64,000 bases of DNA from an uncultured Porphyromonadaceae bacterium (GTDB lineage: Bacteria > Bacteroidota > Bacteroidia > Bacteroidales > Muribaculaceae). Shown here piece after piece: positions 26,573-34,836 of this stretch. The position numbers were made by a program, and so were the translations under genes. The DNA lies in NCBI GenBank assembly GCA_947649495.1, contig CANSRU010000002.1, positions 1-64,000 on the forward strand. The letters are read 5' to 3'. How positions within the stretch are numbered: the stretch's first letter is position 1; each line of letters starts with the position of its first letter. The notes beneath the pieces were generated by a model. It was not told where the DNA came from, did not search any database, and saw nothing but the letters and a program-made list of their open reading frames with translations.

Positions 26573-26659
26573 CACTCTTACCGACACCATAAAGCGTTAG
26601 CCCACAACACATAGAAAATCTGTGGCCGGACCCTTAGGCTAAATCATTGCGTTCAGCCA

Positions 26660-26691
26660 TTTGTCACTACGACAATTTGTCACTATATTTG
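26660..26691 (+). promoter_or_regulatory. Consensus promoter of the three-repeat lipoprotein gene
   Basis: TTTG (26660-26663), exactly 20 bases, TATATTTG (26684-26691): a full match to the Bacteroidetes promoter consensus. The leader would be about 80 bases. Upstream, TTAGCC (26597-26602) and GGCTAA (26637-26642), with CCACA/TGTGG inside, may terminate the ATPase transcript. Confidence 0.75.
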
Positions 26692-26779
26692 CACTTACAA
26701 AACCTCTGTTGACACAACAAAGCAACAAGAAGTTTACACATTAACCAATTTAACATATTTACAATTGCATTTTATCAAA

Positions 26780-28399
26780 ATGAAAAAGCACTTTTTCGGC
26801 CGGTTTACATCGGCCTTAGCTCTTGCCGTGGCCGCAACAATGTCGCTCGGCACTCTTACCGCTTGCAATGACGACGACGGAAACTCCGGAGGCGGAGGCG
26901 ACGGAGGCGACGACGTTCACACTGTCGCATTCGACAAAACATGGGAATGCTACTACTTCATTGCCTACGAAGTGGGCGAACCTGAACGTTATGGCAACTA
27001 TTTCTTTGAACTTACCACCGGAGCAGTAGGCATGGATGGCATGCTCTCATATCCGCTCAATGCCGGGGACTATATACTTGACCTCGACATATATACTGCC
27101 CTTGACCCCGACCATGCCAACCCCGTGTTGCCCGAAGGCACCTACCGTCCCGGCCAGCGCGAGGAGGGCAACGTCTTCTCCATTCAGAACACAATGGCTG
27201 TCTACAATAGCGAGAAACTCGACGACGGCTCATCGCGCATACGCTACATCCGCTTCTCCGACGGTACAATAACCGTTACCCACACCCCCGATGGCTATAA
27301 AATCGTTTGCGACATGATAGCCAAGGAAGATGGCTCAAAATGGCTGTTCACTTACGAAGGCCCTGTGCCTTTCGAAGACAAAAGCGGTGAAGAAGACGGC
27401 GACTGGTGGGGATTCCACTCCGACATCACAATTGATCCGCTGCGTGCAAATCTCGTGAAATACGACGATTCCGAAACCACCGGATGCGACCAATACATTA
27501 TCCGATTCTTCGACACCAACCTCGTCACAGCCGAAGGAAACCACCCCAACGGTATAGGACACAAACTCCAGGTTACAATCAACACTGACCACGGACACGG
27601 ATTGACCGGAACATACACCCCCTCGAGCACCGACAAAGCCAACACATTCGTAATCGGTGAACGATTTGCTTCAGCCGCAACCGGCTCTTATGTAGAGAAG
27701 GTGCGCGACGACTACAGCGTACGTTACGAACTTATCTCCGATGGTAAAGTAACCATAACCGCAGGCTCCGCCCCCGACACCTACAACGTTAATGTCGATT
27801 GCACATCGCCCGAAGGCTACACCATCAAGATGCAGTACACCGGCACTATTCAGGACATAACAGGCGTTAAACCCGTCTATTCCACACTTACATCCGACAT
27901 CACCGTAACACCCACACAGTGTTCTTATGCCGACTACTACGGCGATTATTACCAGAATGGAACCGTCAACTACGGCGTAGCCCTTGCCAACAGAACTGAG
28001 ATCATCATGTTTGAATTCCTCTCGGCAACAGGCACCGCCACCGAACTGCCCACCGGCACATTCACAATCGGCTCAGATCCTGTGGCAGGCACTCTGGTTC
28101 CCGGCACTATAAATGAACTGGAAGGACAGCTCAGCCCCACAATCTATGTCAAGTACAACGACGACCAGAACGAAGTGATTGGTTACGCACCGGCAGCCGG
28201 AGGACAGCTAACAATCACCAAAAACGGCTCTGACTACACCTTCACCTACGACCTTGAGGACGATGCCGAACCGGCCCACCACATCACCGGAACAGCAACC
28301 GTAAGCGTTCCCGAACTTGAGGACTACACCCAGAAGGGCAACACCTCATCGATACGCAAACGCGCCGCAACCAACGACGCCATCCGAATCATCCGCTGA
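26780..28399 (+). CDS. Lipoprotein with three related beta-rich domains
   Basis: 539 aa from the ATG at 26780; an ATG five codons upstream is less likely. Lipobox TLTAC (C29), then an Asp/Gly-rich tether. Three domains of about 150 residues follow a shared pattern: a strand pair, an L-P-x-GTY/GTF motif (LPEGTYRPG; GLTGTYTPS; LPTGTFTIG), an f-x-I strand, then dGxvTIT (GTITVT, GKVTIT, GQLTIT) and a Y-x-f/V strand leading to a YxGxv-like end. A surface-exposed binding role is likely; the ligand is unknown. It is a single-gene unit with its own promoter and terminator. Confidence 0.7.
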   Translation: MKKHFFGRFTSALALAVAATMSLGTLTACNDDDGNSGGGGDGGDDVHTVAFDKTWECYYFIAYEVGEPERYGNYFFELTTGAVGMDGMLSYPLNAGDYILDLDIYTALDPDHANPVLPEGTYRPGQREEGNVFSIQNTMAVYNSEKLDDGSSRIRYIRFSDGTITVTHTPDGYKIVCDMIAKEDGSKWLFTYEGPVPFEDKSGEEDGDWWGFHSDITIDPLRANLVKYDDSETTGCDQYIIRFFDTNLVTAEGNHPNGIGHKLQVTINTDHGHGLTGTYTPSSTDKANTFVIGERFASAATGSYVEKVRDDYSVRYELISDGKVTITAGSAPDTYNVNVDCTSPEGYTIKMQYTGTIQDITGVKPVYSTLTSDITVTPTQCSYADYYGDYYQNGTVNYGVALANRTEIIMFEFLSATGTATELPTGTFTIGSDPVAGTLVPGTINELEGQLSPTIYVKYNDDQNEVIGYAPAAGGQLTITKNGSDYTFTYDLEDDAEPAHHITGTATVSVPELEDYTQKGNTSSIRKRAATNDAIRIIR

Positions 28400-28414
28400 T
28401 TACGGCACACAATA

Positions 28415-28459
28415 CAAATAAATAATCCCCGACCAATCAGGTCGGGGATTATTTATTTG
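28415..28459. terminator. Strong bidirectional terminator
   Basis: Perfect 20-bp arms (28415-28434 and 28440-28459) around the loop AATCA, with AT-rich outer parts that give U-runs on both strands. It separates two convergent lipoprotein genes. Confidence 0.8.
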
Positions 28460-28480
28460 TATCCGTCTGAAAAAGAATTG

Positions 28481-29239
28481 TTATTCTTCAGTCTCAGTTT
28501 CCTTTACCATTTTTATATTGTCTATGCAGACAGTATAGTTCTTAGGCGAAGGCTTTGCCCATTCATCCGACCATTTCATGGTCATCACCACCTTGTTGAC
28601 CTTGCCCAAAGCCACCGCGTCGACAGAAGTCCACTCTTCCATTATGTAATCCTTGCCGTCGCGCATATCGGCAAGAACCACTGTCACACTGCCGGTTTCA
28701 GCACCGGTGGCATCGTAGCCTGTGAACGTAGCTTCTACCCAATCGCCGGCAGCCAAAGGCTGATAGCTGTACCAGCCATACTTCATATATTCATACATAT
28801 CGGTAGCATTCATCACGTCAAACGACACAATCTCACGCTCCACACCATCTTCAAATGCCACCTGAGGCTCATGTTCCACATAGTCGTGCTTCAGAAGCAC
28901 ACAGAACTTGTCTGAACCATCAGCTCCGGCATGCTCGGTATCGTCAGGCAATGCCACAGTCAACGGCACAGGAGTACCCGAATCCTGAATCTTGGCAGCT
29001 CCCGACACAACGCAGCCACCATACATTGAATAATAATCCTGGCCCACAAACTTGGCGCCCAGATCCTCATACGAAAATTCCGCATTCTTTACCACATTAT
29101 TCTTTGCACCTTCGGCAAACTCACAATTTTCAAATGTGATGACTTCATACTCCACTACCGGACCTTTGGGGCCGTCATCGTCAGAACACGCTGTAAAGGC
29201 GGCCATCAAAGGCAATGCCATCATCCATACTTTTTTCAT
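28481..29239 (-). CDS. DUF4465-like lipoprotein
   Basis: 252 aa; lipobox FTAC (C18) followed by SDDDG. The body resembles DUF4465 proteins: an FENCEF start, a VSFDVMNATDMYEYMKYG core and DWVEATFTGYDATGAETGSV, a beta-sandwich often seen in surface or secreted Bacteroidetes proteins. Family assignment is from memory of these patterns. Function unknown. Transcribed alone. Confidence 0.6.
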   Translation of the reverse strand: MKKVWMMALPLMAAFTACSDDDGPKGPVVEYEVITFENCEFAEGAKNNVVKNAEFSYEDLGAKFVGQDYYSMYGGCVVSGAAKIQDSGTPVPLTVALPDDTEHAGADGSDKFCVLLKHDYVEHEPQVAFEDGVEREIVSFDVMNATDMYEYMKYGWYSYQPLAAGDWVEATFTGYDATGAETGSVTVVLADMRDGKDYIMEEWTSVDAVALGKVNKVVMTMKWSDEWAKPSPKNYTVCIDNIKMVKETETEE

Positions 29240-29307
29240 CTTTCTAATTTTGATTTGTTAATAGTAAGTCTTTTCTTTATTTTTATTTCTTTTTGATAGA
29301 TACCTCG

Positions 29308-29339
29308 CAAATTTAACGACAAAATGTCAACATTGCAAA
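29308..29339 (-). promoter_or_regulatory. Promoter of the DUF4465-like gene
   Basis: On the minus strand TTTG (29336-29339), 20 bases, TAAATTTG (29308-29315): a full consensus match. The start falls near 29301, giving a leader of about 60 bases. Confidence 0.75.
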
Positions 29340-29439
29340 TTTTATTTCCACCACCCTACCACCCCATCCGGGTTACCGAACACATACATCTATCCATCAG
29401 CAACTTACACACACATTTCAAAATCACCGGCGAAAAAAC

Positions 29440-29470
29440 TTGCAAAACTAAAAAACAAACACTAACTTTG
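29440..29470 (+). promoter_or_regulatory. tRNA-Ala promoter
   Basis: TTG (29440-29442), 20 bases, TAACTTTG (29463-29470), 13 bases before the mature tRNA 5' end. Confidence 0.7.
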
Positions 29471-29483
29471 CACCGCAAACCAT

Positions 29484-29560
29484 GGGGTATTAGCTCATCT
29501 GGCTAGAGCGCGACACTGGCAGTGTCGAGGTGAGCGGTTCGAGTCCGCTATACTCCACCA
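29484..29560 (+). tRNA. tRNA-Ala (anticodon GGC)
   Basis: 77 bases fold into a complete cloverleaf. The acceptor stem GGGGTAT/ATACTCC carries the G3-U70 alanine identity pair. The D stem is GCTC/GAGC, the anticodon stem CGACA/TGTCG with loop CTGGCAG (anticodon GGC), the variable loop AGGTG, and the T arm AGCGG-TTCGAGT-CCGCT. CCA is encoded. It is a single tRNA with its own promoter and terminator. Confidence 0.97.
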
Positions 29561-29598
29561 AATAAACAGACTTGGAATTAATTCCAAGTCTGTTTATT
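29561..29598 (+). terminator. tRNA terminator, perfect 38-bp palindrome
   Basis: 29561-29579 and 29580-29598 are exact reverse complements with no loop bases (core GGAATTAATTCC), beginning directly after the tRNA CCA end. A T-rich tail follows. It is probably a terminator that works in both directions. Confidence 0.75.
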
Positions 29599-29645
29599 GT
29601 TATGTGTTATTTTTTTAACTACCTTTGCTGAAAACATCTATCTAA

Positions 29646-29885
29646 ATGCCAACGCTTTTTATTCTTTTCGGCTATAGGTTTTTCTTCTGGTCAAATGACC
29701 ACGAACCAATACACGTGCATATAGCAAAAGGGGACTCAGAAGCTAAGTATAACGTTGAAACGCTTGAACTCGTTGAGAATTTCGGCTTTAGAAAGAATGA
29801 ATTACGGATGATTGAATCTATTATAGACGAAAATCAATCGATCATAATAGAACGTTGGAAAGAGTTCTTCAAGAAAGGAGGGTAA
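29646..29885 (+). CDS. DUF4160 small protein
   Basis: 79 aa. Matches DUF4160: MPTLFILFGYRFFFWSNDHE at the start and the conserved HEPIHVHI motif (about 24-31) with two histidines. It is encoded immediately before a DUF2442 gene, the usual arrangement; such pairs resemble toxin-antitoxin modules in size and layout but I know of no proof. A second, diverged pair lies at 62493-63166. Confidence 0.8.
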   Translation: MPTLFILFGYRFFFWSNDHEPIHVHIAKGDSEAKYNVETLELVENFGFRKNELRMIESIIDENQSIIIERWKEFFKKGG

Positions 29886-29888
29886 TTG

Positions 29889-30140
29889 ATGAATCGCACA
29901 CAAGTCTCCAACATCTGGCTTACAGATTCTGCTATTTGGATTGAGTTGACCGACGGACGTAAAGGCAAAGAAAGTTTTGCTGATTATGCACGGCTGTCAC
30001 AAGCCACACAAGAGCAAAGAAAGAATTATATATTGTCCTATTTTGGCATTCACTGGCCCGACATAGATGAAGATTTATCTTACGAAGGTTTTTTTGCTGA
30101 ACCAGACAATGGCATAGAAGCCTCCGAAGAAGTTCGATAA
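29889..30140 (+). CDS. DUF2442 small protein
   Basis: 83 aa from the ATG at 29889; a TTG codon directly before it is in frame but less likely. DUF2442 features: VSNIWLTDSAIWIELTDGRK, then FADYARLSQATQEQR and IHWPDIDEDLSYEGFF. It starts 3 bases after the DUF4160 stop. Its last 13 codons (EPDNGIEASEEVR) and the 3' region recur at 31070-31189 as a direct repeat. Confidence 0.8.
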   Translation: MNRTQVSNIWLTDSAIWIELTDGRKGKESFADYARLSQATQEQRKNYILSYFGIHWPDIDEDLSYEGFFAEPDNGIEASEEVR

Positions 30141-30216
30141 CCGACAGCACACTCCACATAAAGCGAATCCTGCATGCACTGCAAGGTTCGCTTCTTTTTT
30201 TTGCATCGACCATAAC
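30098..30216 (+). repeat. 119-bp direct repeat, left copy
   Basis: Covers the last codons of the DUF2442 gene, its stop, a terminator and about 15 bases beyond. Repeated at 31070-31189 with scattered substitutions. The two copies bracket the decayed YhcG-type gene. Confidence 0.85.
30161..30202 (+). terminator. Terminator of DUF4160/DUF2442 pair
   Basis: Stem AAGCGAA (30161-30167) with TTCGCTT (30187-30193), extended by TGCA pairing inside, followed by a T8 run (30195-30202). Confidence 0.75.
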
Positions 30217-30273
30217 CGCAAACCATTGATATTACGAATAAAATCACCAACTTTGTAATTATATACATCAAGA

Positions 30274-31089
30274 CATGAAACTTGTGCCTTTCAAAATTCG
30301 TTGACGACATTAGGGGCATAGTGCGGAAATACCGCATAGAAGCCGCTCAATCCATCAATATTTCCATCATCCATGAACGATGGGAAATAGGACAGCGCAT
30401 AGTGGAAGAAGACCAAAAAGGAGAACTCCGAGCTGAATATGGTTCAAAACTTCTAAATGTGCTTTCCAAAGAATTAACCCTCGAACTGGGCAAAGGTTAT
30501 AGTTATCGTAGCCTTGCATACTACCGTCTGTTATATGCTTATTTCCCAGATTGGGAGATTTTGCAGACGTGTCTGCAAAATCTTACTTGATCTCATATTC
30601 AGGCTGTTCTCGGCGAAAAGACAGAAGATGGGCGCAACTGGTATCTGAAAGAAGCAGCCGAGCAGATGTGGTCGGTCAAGACATTGGAACGCAACATAGG
30701 TTCTCAATATTATCATCGGATACTGGCCTCGCCACGAAAGGAAGATCGACCTTGTTTTCTACAACTATCTGATGAAATGCTTCGTTCTCATTGATCTAAA
30801 AACAACCAAGATAAGCCACCAAGACATTGGACAGATGGATATGTACGTCAGAATGTACGATGAACTAAAATGCACCGAGGGTGACAATCCGACAATCGGC
30901 ATACTCCTATGCGCAGAAACCAGTGAAGACATTGCCAAATACTCCATACTCAATGGGAGCAAACAACTCTTCGCTTCTAAATACCTCACATACCTCCCAT
31001 CCGAAGAAGAACTCCGTTCCGAAATCGAATTCCAAAAACGCCTTTATCTTTTGCAAAAAGGCGAAAAGGTGAACCCGACAATGGCATAG
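30274..31089 (+). pseudogene. Decayed YhcG/DUF1016-type PD-(D/E)XK nuclease gene
   Basis: The N-terminal part (from about 30282, FVDDIRGIVRKYR ... ELGKGYSYRSLAYYRLLY) runs to a TGA at 30588 where relatives have Trp (QNLTW). The same frame continues with SHIQAVLGEKTEDGR and WYLKEAAEQMWSVKTLERN to about 30750. It then jumps frame to DLVFYNYLMKCFVLIDLKT near 30751, continuing to HQDIGQMDMYVRMYDELK, DNPTIGILLCAE and LFASKYLTYLP. About 80-100 residues between the parts are missing. The natural ATG (30274) is also out of frame with the body. So at least a nonsense mutation, an internal deletion with frameshift and a start defect are present. Intact relatives bear a C-terminal nuclease fold linked to DNA or phage defence; this copy is surely inactive. 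Confidence 0.8.
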
Positions 31090-31189
31090 AAGCCCCGGAA
31101 GAAGCTCGATAATACCACAGCACACTCCACATAATGCGAATCTTGCATGCACTGTAAGATTCGCTTCTTTTTTTTGAATTGGCCATAAC
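31070..31189 (+). repeat. 120-bp direct repeat, right copy
   Basis: Matches 30098-30216. In the frame beginning at 31071 it reads EPDNGIEAPEEAR-stop, the end of a DUF2442 protein, but the body of that gene is absent and replaced by YhcG-type sequence. It is therefore a remnant of a second DUF2442 gene. Confidence 0.85.
31136..31175 (+). terminator. Terminator in right repeat copy
   Basis: Stem GCGAATCTT (31136-31144) with AAGATTCGC (31156-31164), then a T8 run (31168-31175). Several differences from the left copy keep the stem paired, so the hairpin has been under selection in both. Confidence 0.75.
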
Positions 31190-31291
31190 TGTTGTCAATC
31201 GCCACTATCGAATATTTCAATAGATTTTCGGAAATTTACGGCAAAACACTCCGTTCCTTTGCGCTGTAAAAAACTACAGCTATAACGGACA

Positions 31292-31495
31292 ATGTCAACC
31301 ACACCCCTCATCACATGGAGCTGCCTGGTAGGAGCCCTCATCTTAGCCCTCGCCATCAAACTGATCAAGGCAGCATACCGCCATAGCGGTCAACATCACT
31401 TAATAGAACTTGGCTCAGAAAGAGAGGAGTTCTTCCTGCCGGGCGACCCCGACCCTAAAAACATCGATAGTTATGACGGACCCGACGATTTCTGA
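31292..31495 (+). CDS. Small single-pass membrane protein
   Basis: 67 aa: one membrane helix (about 8-27, WSCLVGALILALAIKLIKAA) and an acidic tail ending SYDGPDDF. I do not recognise a family. It overlaps the following exporter gene by 23 bases and probably shares its transcript. Confidence 0.5.
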   Translation: MSTTPLITWSCLVGALILALAIKLIKAAYRHSGQHHLIELGSEREEFFLPGDPDPKNIDSYDGPDDF

Positions 31496-32270
31496 TTCAT
31501 ACAGCCACCCTACAGCCGAAGAGCTGTCGCTATTTCTGTCGCGCTACTGCGCCAGGCTGCTTGGGGCGGGAGCCACATGCATCCGGCTTGAAAAAAATGC
31601 CACGCGCATAGCCCGTGCCTACGGCATGGAACTGGAGCTCACCATAATGCCGCGCCACATTCACCTGTCGATATGGCGCGATGGCCACACAGGAGCCACG
31701 ACTGCCATAGCCACGATGCGACACTGTGCCACCTCTTTCGACATCAATACACGGCTAAGCCGGTTGAGTTGGGAAATAGCCGATGGAAAACTCGACTTCC
31801 ACAGCGCCTCCCGGCAGCTGGACCGCATAGGCAAAATCAGCACGCATCCCACATGGGCTACACTTATACTTGTAACAATAGCCAACGCAGCCTTCTGCCG
31901 GCTTTTCGGCGGCGACCCCGCGGCCATGATAATAGCCGGAATAGCCACAGCCGTAGGATTCCATATAAAGACATGCCTGCTGAATCGCAATGTGGATACC
32001 CGGGCAGCGTTCATCGCATGCTCTTTCGTGTCGACCATACTCGGAGCCACAGACACACTCTTCTCCATAGGCGATACCCCCGCCATCACCATCGGGACCA
32101 GCGTACTGTATCTTGTTCCGGGCATACCGCTGCTCAACTCCTTCAGCGACATGCTTTACCGCCACTATCTTTGTGCCATAAGCCGTGCGGCCGATGCAAC
32201 AATTCTCACAGGATGCCTGTCAATAGGCCTATGTGCCGGAATGTCGCTGATGGGCATAGGCATGTTCTGA
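31473..32270 (+). CDS. Threonine/serine exporter, ThrE N-terminal half
   Basis: 265 aa from the ATG at 31473. Matches the ThrE/DUF1212 half of split exporters: a cytoplasmic N-terminal part with RYCARLLGAGATCIRLEKN and RLSRLSWEIADGKLDFHSA, then five or so membrane helices including GTSVLYLVPGIPLLNS. It works with the smaller partner encoded next to export small amino acids in characterised relatives; the substrate here is not shown. Confidence 0.85.
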   Translation: MTDPTISDSYSHPTAEELSLFLSRYCARLLGAGATCIRLEKNATRIARAYGMELELTIMPRHIHLSIWRDGHTGATTAIATMRHCATSFDINTRLSRLSWEIADGKLDFHSASRQLDRIGKISTHPTWATLILVTIANAAFCRLFGGDPAAMIIAGIATAVGFHIKTCLLNRNVDTRAAFIACSFVSTILGATDTLFSIGDTPAITIGTSVLYLVPGIPLLNSFSDMLYRHYLCAISRAADATILTGCLSIGLCAGMSLMGIGMF

Positions 32271-32295
32271 CACACACCACATAATTTCCACAGCA

Positions 32296-32778
32296 ATGCT
32301 CTACCAGACACTACAGGACGCTCTCTTCGCGGCAATAGCGGCAACAGGATTCGCTGCAATAAGCAATCCGCCACGACAGGCCTACATCTATTGCGCCATA
32401 CTCGCCGCTTGCGGCCACGCTTTCCGGTTCATACTCATGTCTGCATCGTTCGCCGGCATAAACATCATACCCGCAACCCTCATCGCAGCCCTCACCATAG
32501 GATTCCTCGCCGTGTTAATGGCTTCGCACGCACGGTTTCCCGCCGAGACATGCCTGTTTCCATCACTACTCCCCATGATTCCGGGAGTCTACGCCTACAA
32601 GGCCTTCGGAGGATTGGCATTATGCCTATTCTCCGAAAGTTCCGGCGGTTTTACAACCAACTTCTATCTGCTTGCATACAATTCCCTGACATGCTGCGCC
32701 ATACTCCTATGCATGGTGGTGGGAGGGACATTACCCATATTCATCTTAAAAAAAATCTCATTCCAGGCCACAAGATAG
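32296..32778 (+). CDS. Threonine/serine exporter, C-terminal half
   Basis: 160 aa, four to five membrane helices, with FPSLLPMIPGVYAYKAFGG typical of the small subunit (ThrE_2/DUF3815). It follows the larger half by 25 bp. In some bacteria both halves are fused in one ThrE protein. Confidence 0.85.
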   Translation: MLYQTLQDALFAAIAATGFAAISNPPRQAYIYCAILAACGHAFRFILMSASFAGINIIPATLIAALTIGFLAVLMASHARFPAETCLFPSLLPMIPGVYAYKAFGGLALCLFSESSGGFTTNFYLLAYNSLTCCAILLCMVVGGTLPIFILKKISFQATR

Positions 32779-32789
32779 ATTCTTAACAC

Positions 32790-32797
32790 TAACTTTG
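32790..32797 (+). promoter_or_regulatory. -7 box of the LysR gene
   Basis: TAACTTTG; no good -33 box is visible. The start would be near 32804, which favours the ATG at 32815 over that at 32809. Confidence 0.45.
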
Positions 32798-32814
32798 CAC
32801 ACCACTTAATGCTT

Positions 32815-33714
32815 ATGGAACTGCGACAACTGAAATACTTTGCCAAAGTAGCCGAGACACTCAACTTTTCTGAAGCGGCAAAATCACTGTGCATAACACA
32901 AAGCACCTTGTCGCAACAGATCAAACAGCTCGAGGCTGAGTTCGGCACACGGCTACTAACCCGCAGCAGCCACATGGTGGCCCTTACAGAAGCCGGACAA
33001 CTGATTCTGCCACAGGCAAAACAGGCGATATACGAAGCCGGACTTTGCGCCGAACGCATCAACGACCTGAACCGTCTTGCCGCCGGCACGCTGAACATCG
33101 GCGTGACATACTCCTTCAGCCCTATCCTTACGGAAACCATCCTATCCTTTACAAAGAAATATCCGGGTGTAAAGCTCAACATATTTTACAGACCCATGAA
33201 CGAACTGATGGAGCTGCTTCGCGGACGCTCCGTGGACTTCGCTCTGGCATTCAGACCCACACGCCCTGCAGATGGAGTGGAATCACACATCCTGTTCCAG
33301 AATCCACTGTCGGCAATAGTGGGGGCGCACCATCCTCTGGCTAAGAAAGACAAAGTGACGCTCGAAGAACTCGAACACTACGACATAGCCCTTCCCGCTA
33401 AAGGACTGCAGGCACGCAACGCCCTCGACAACATATTGCCGCAAAATCACCGGTTACGCATACGCATAGAACTGAACGAGGTCAACATACTTCTGAAACT
33501 CATACGCAACAGCATGCTAGTGAGTGTTCTCGCCGAAGCCACCATACACAACGAATCGGGCGTAAGAGCCATACCTCTCGACATTGCCGAAGGCGAAATG
33601 GCCGGATGTGTACACACCCTCAAAGACAGTTACCGCAAGCAATCGATGCTCGAATTCATCAGAATGCTCGGCGACTCGATAGCCGTGCGCGACCGTCAGA
33701 ACGCATGGCTGTAA
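32815..33714 (+). CDS. LysR family transcriptional regulator
   Basis: 299 aa. The N-terminal winged helix-turn-helix (about 1-60: MELRQLKYFAKVAETLNFSE, SLCITQSTLSQQIKQLE) is followed by a LysR substrate-binding domain (about 90-295). The effector cannot be read from the sequence. It lies between the exporter pair and the fimbrial operon, both on the same strand, and could regulate either; LysR targets are more often divergent genes, so this is weak. Confidence 0.9.
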   Translation: MELRQLKYFAKVAETLNFSEAAKSLCITQSTLSQQIKQLEAEFGTRLLTRSSHMVALTEAGQLILPQAKQAIYEAGLCAERINDLNRLAAGTLNIGVTYSFSPILTETILSFTKKYPGVKLNIFYRPMNELMELLRGRSVDFALAFRPTRPADGVESHILFQNPLSAIVGAHHPLAKKDKVTLEELEHYDIALPAKGLQARNALDNILPQNHRLRIRIELNEVNILLKLIRNSMLVSVLAEATIHNESGVRAIPLDIAEGEMAGCVHTLKDSYRKQSMLEFIRMLGDSIAVRDRQNAWL

Positions 33715-34203
33715 CCCCGGCCGACACGCTCGTGTCACTAAAAAGTGACATCGGACCGATGGACGAAAATTGCAGCAACCGGCCTTAAATGCAAAAATAG
33801 GTTAACGCAACTTGTGAACACCTTCCGTATATAAAAACACACTATGTGTTGTAAATCAGTATTTTACCCCCCCCATTTCAAATTAACATTTCGTCAGCAC
33901 ACCTCAACTGTGTTATTTTTTTTTAACCAACGAATTCCATATTTCAACATTTCGCGGAAAATATATAATTTTGCGCACCAAAATTGAATCTGACGTCGGA
34001 TATAGTAAGAAAGTTTCCAATTGACAGCTATAAAACACACCTAAGGTACAATATAGTAATTTGAATCATAGCATATTGATTAGGTTTCTTACTTGCGACA
34101 CATTTTAATCAACAACTACCGTCCGCGCGGCAGAGGCCTGCGGATCACACACAACACATATAGCAATAGTAATTAATTCTTTATCACAAGAGTTAGGATA
34201 GTG
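33715..34203. other. Fimbrial operon upstream region
   Basis: Non-coding, AT-rich. It contains a C8 tract (33867-33874) in TTTTACCCCCCCCATTT, the likely operon promoter (33942-33973), and a leader of about 220 bases without an obvious known riboswitch. Confidence 0.5.
33942..33973 (+). promoter_or_regulatory. Likely fimbrial operon promoter
   Basis: TTTC (33942-33945), 20 bases, TAATTTTG (33966-33973). The -33 box differs at one base from TTTG. It would drive DUF3575 and the genes behind it. Confidence 0.5.
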
Positions 34204-34818
34204 ATGAAAAAGTATTTGACTAAAAACCGCGGACTTATTCCGCGAACGCTGATTGCGATAGTAGCGGTGCTCTCCGCTACATTCAGCACACACGCACAGC
34301 ACGATGTGTCGTTAAAGACAAACCTTCTTTACGACGCCACAACAACTATCAATTTAGGAGCGGAGATTACACTTGCACCCAAATGGTCGTTTGACTTGTC
34401 GGGAAATTTCAACGGATGGTCAGTCAACGGACATCTGTGGAAACACTGGATGCTGCAACCCGAAGCACGCTATTGGTTCTGCGACCGCATGAGCGGTCAT
34501 TTCGTGGCCATGCACCTGCTTGGCGGCCAGTATAACATTGGCAACATATCAGGCATACCTGACTTTCTCGGCAACCACCCGAGCAATCTTGAAAACACAC
34601 GCATACAAGGATGGTATGCCGGTGCCGGCATAGGTTACGGATACAGCTGGATTCTATCGCGCCACTGGAACATAGAGGCCGAGATAGCTTTCGGATGGGC
34701 ATATACCCGCTACGACCGCTACCCCTGCGCCAAGTGCGGTACAAAGATACAGAACGACAAAGCCCACAACTACGTTGGCCCCACAAAAGCCGCTGTGAAC
34801 CTGATATACGTTTTCTAA
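34204..34818 (+). CDS. DUF3575 outer-membrane protein of the fimbrial locus
   Basis: 204 aa from the ATG at 34204. Signal peptide about 1-32 (STHAQ). The body is a small beta-barrel-like protein with SLKTNLLYDATTTINLGAEI and GAGIGYGYSWILSRHWNIEAEI, matching DUF3575, which in Bacteroidales commonly opens Mfa/Fim-type fimbrial operons with a DUF3868 gene. It ends in an aromatic residue (YVF), usual for outer-membrane barrels. Its role in assembly is not established. Confidence 0.8.
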   Translation: MKKYLTKNRGLIPRTLIAIVAVLSATFSTHAQHDVSLKTNLLYDATTTINLGAEITLAPKWSFDLSGNFNGWSVNGHLWKHWMLQPEARYWFCDRMSGHFVAMHLLGGQYNIGNISGIPDFLGNHPSNLENTRIQGWYAGAGIGYGYSWILSRHWNIEAEIAFGWAYTRYDRYPCAKCGTKIQNDKAHNYVGPTKAAVNLIYVF

Positions 34819-34836
34819 CACCCATTCCCAGCAACA

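Noticed and set aside
29646..31189. Integron cassette array with attC sites
   Set aside because: The 3' tails contain coding sequence and ordinary terminators; I see no convincing RYYYAAC/GTTRRRY pair and no integrase. A recombination-site role stays open but an integron cannot be claimed.
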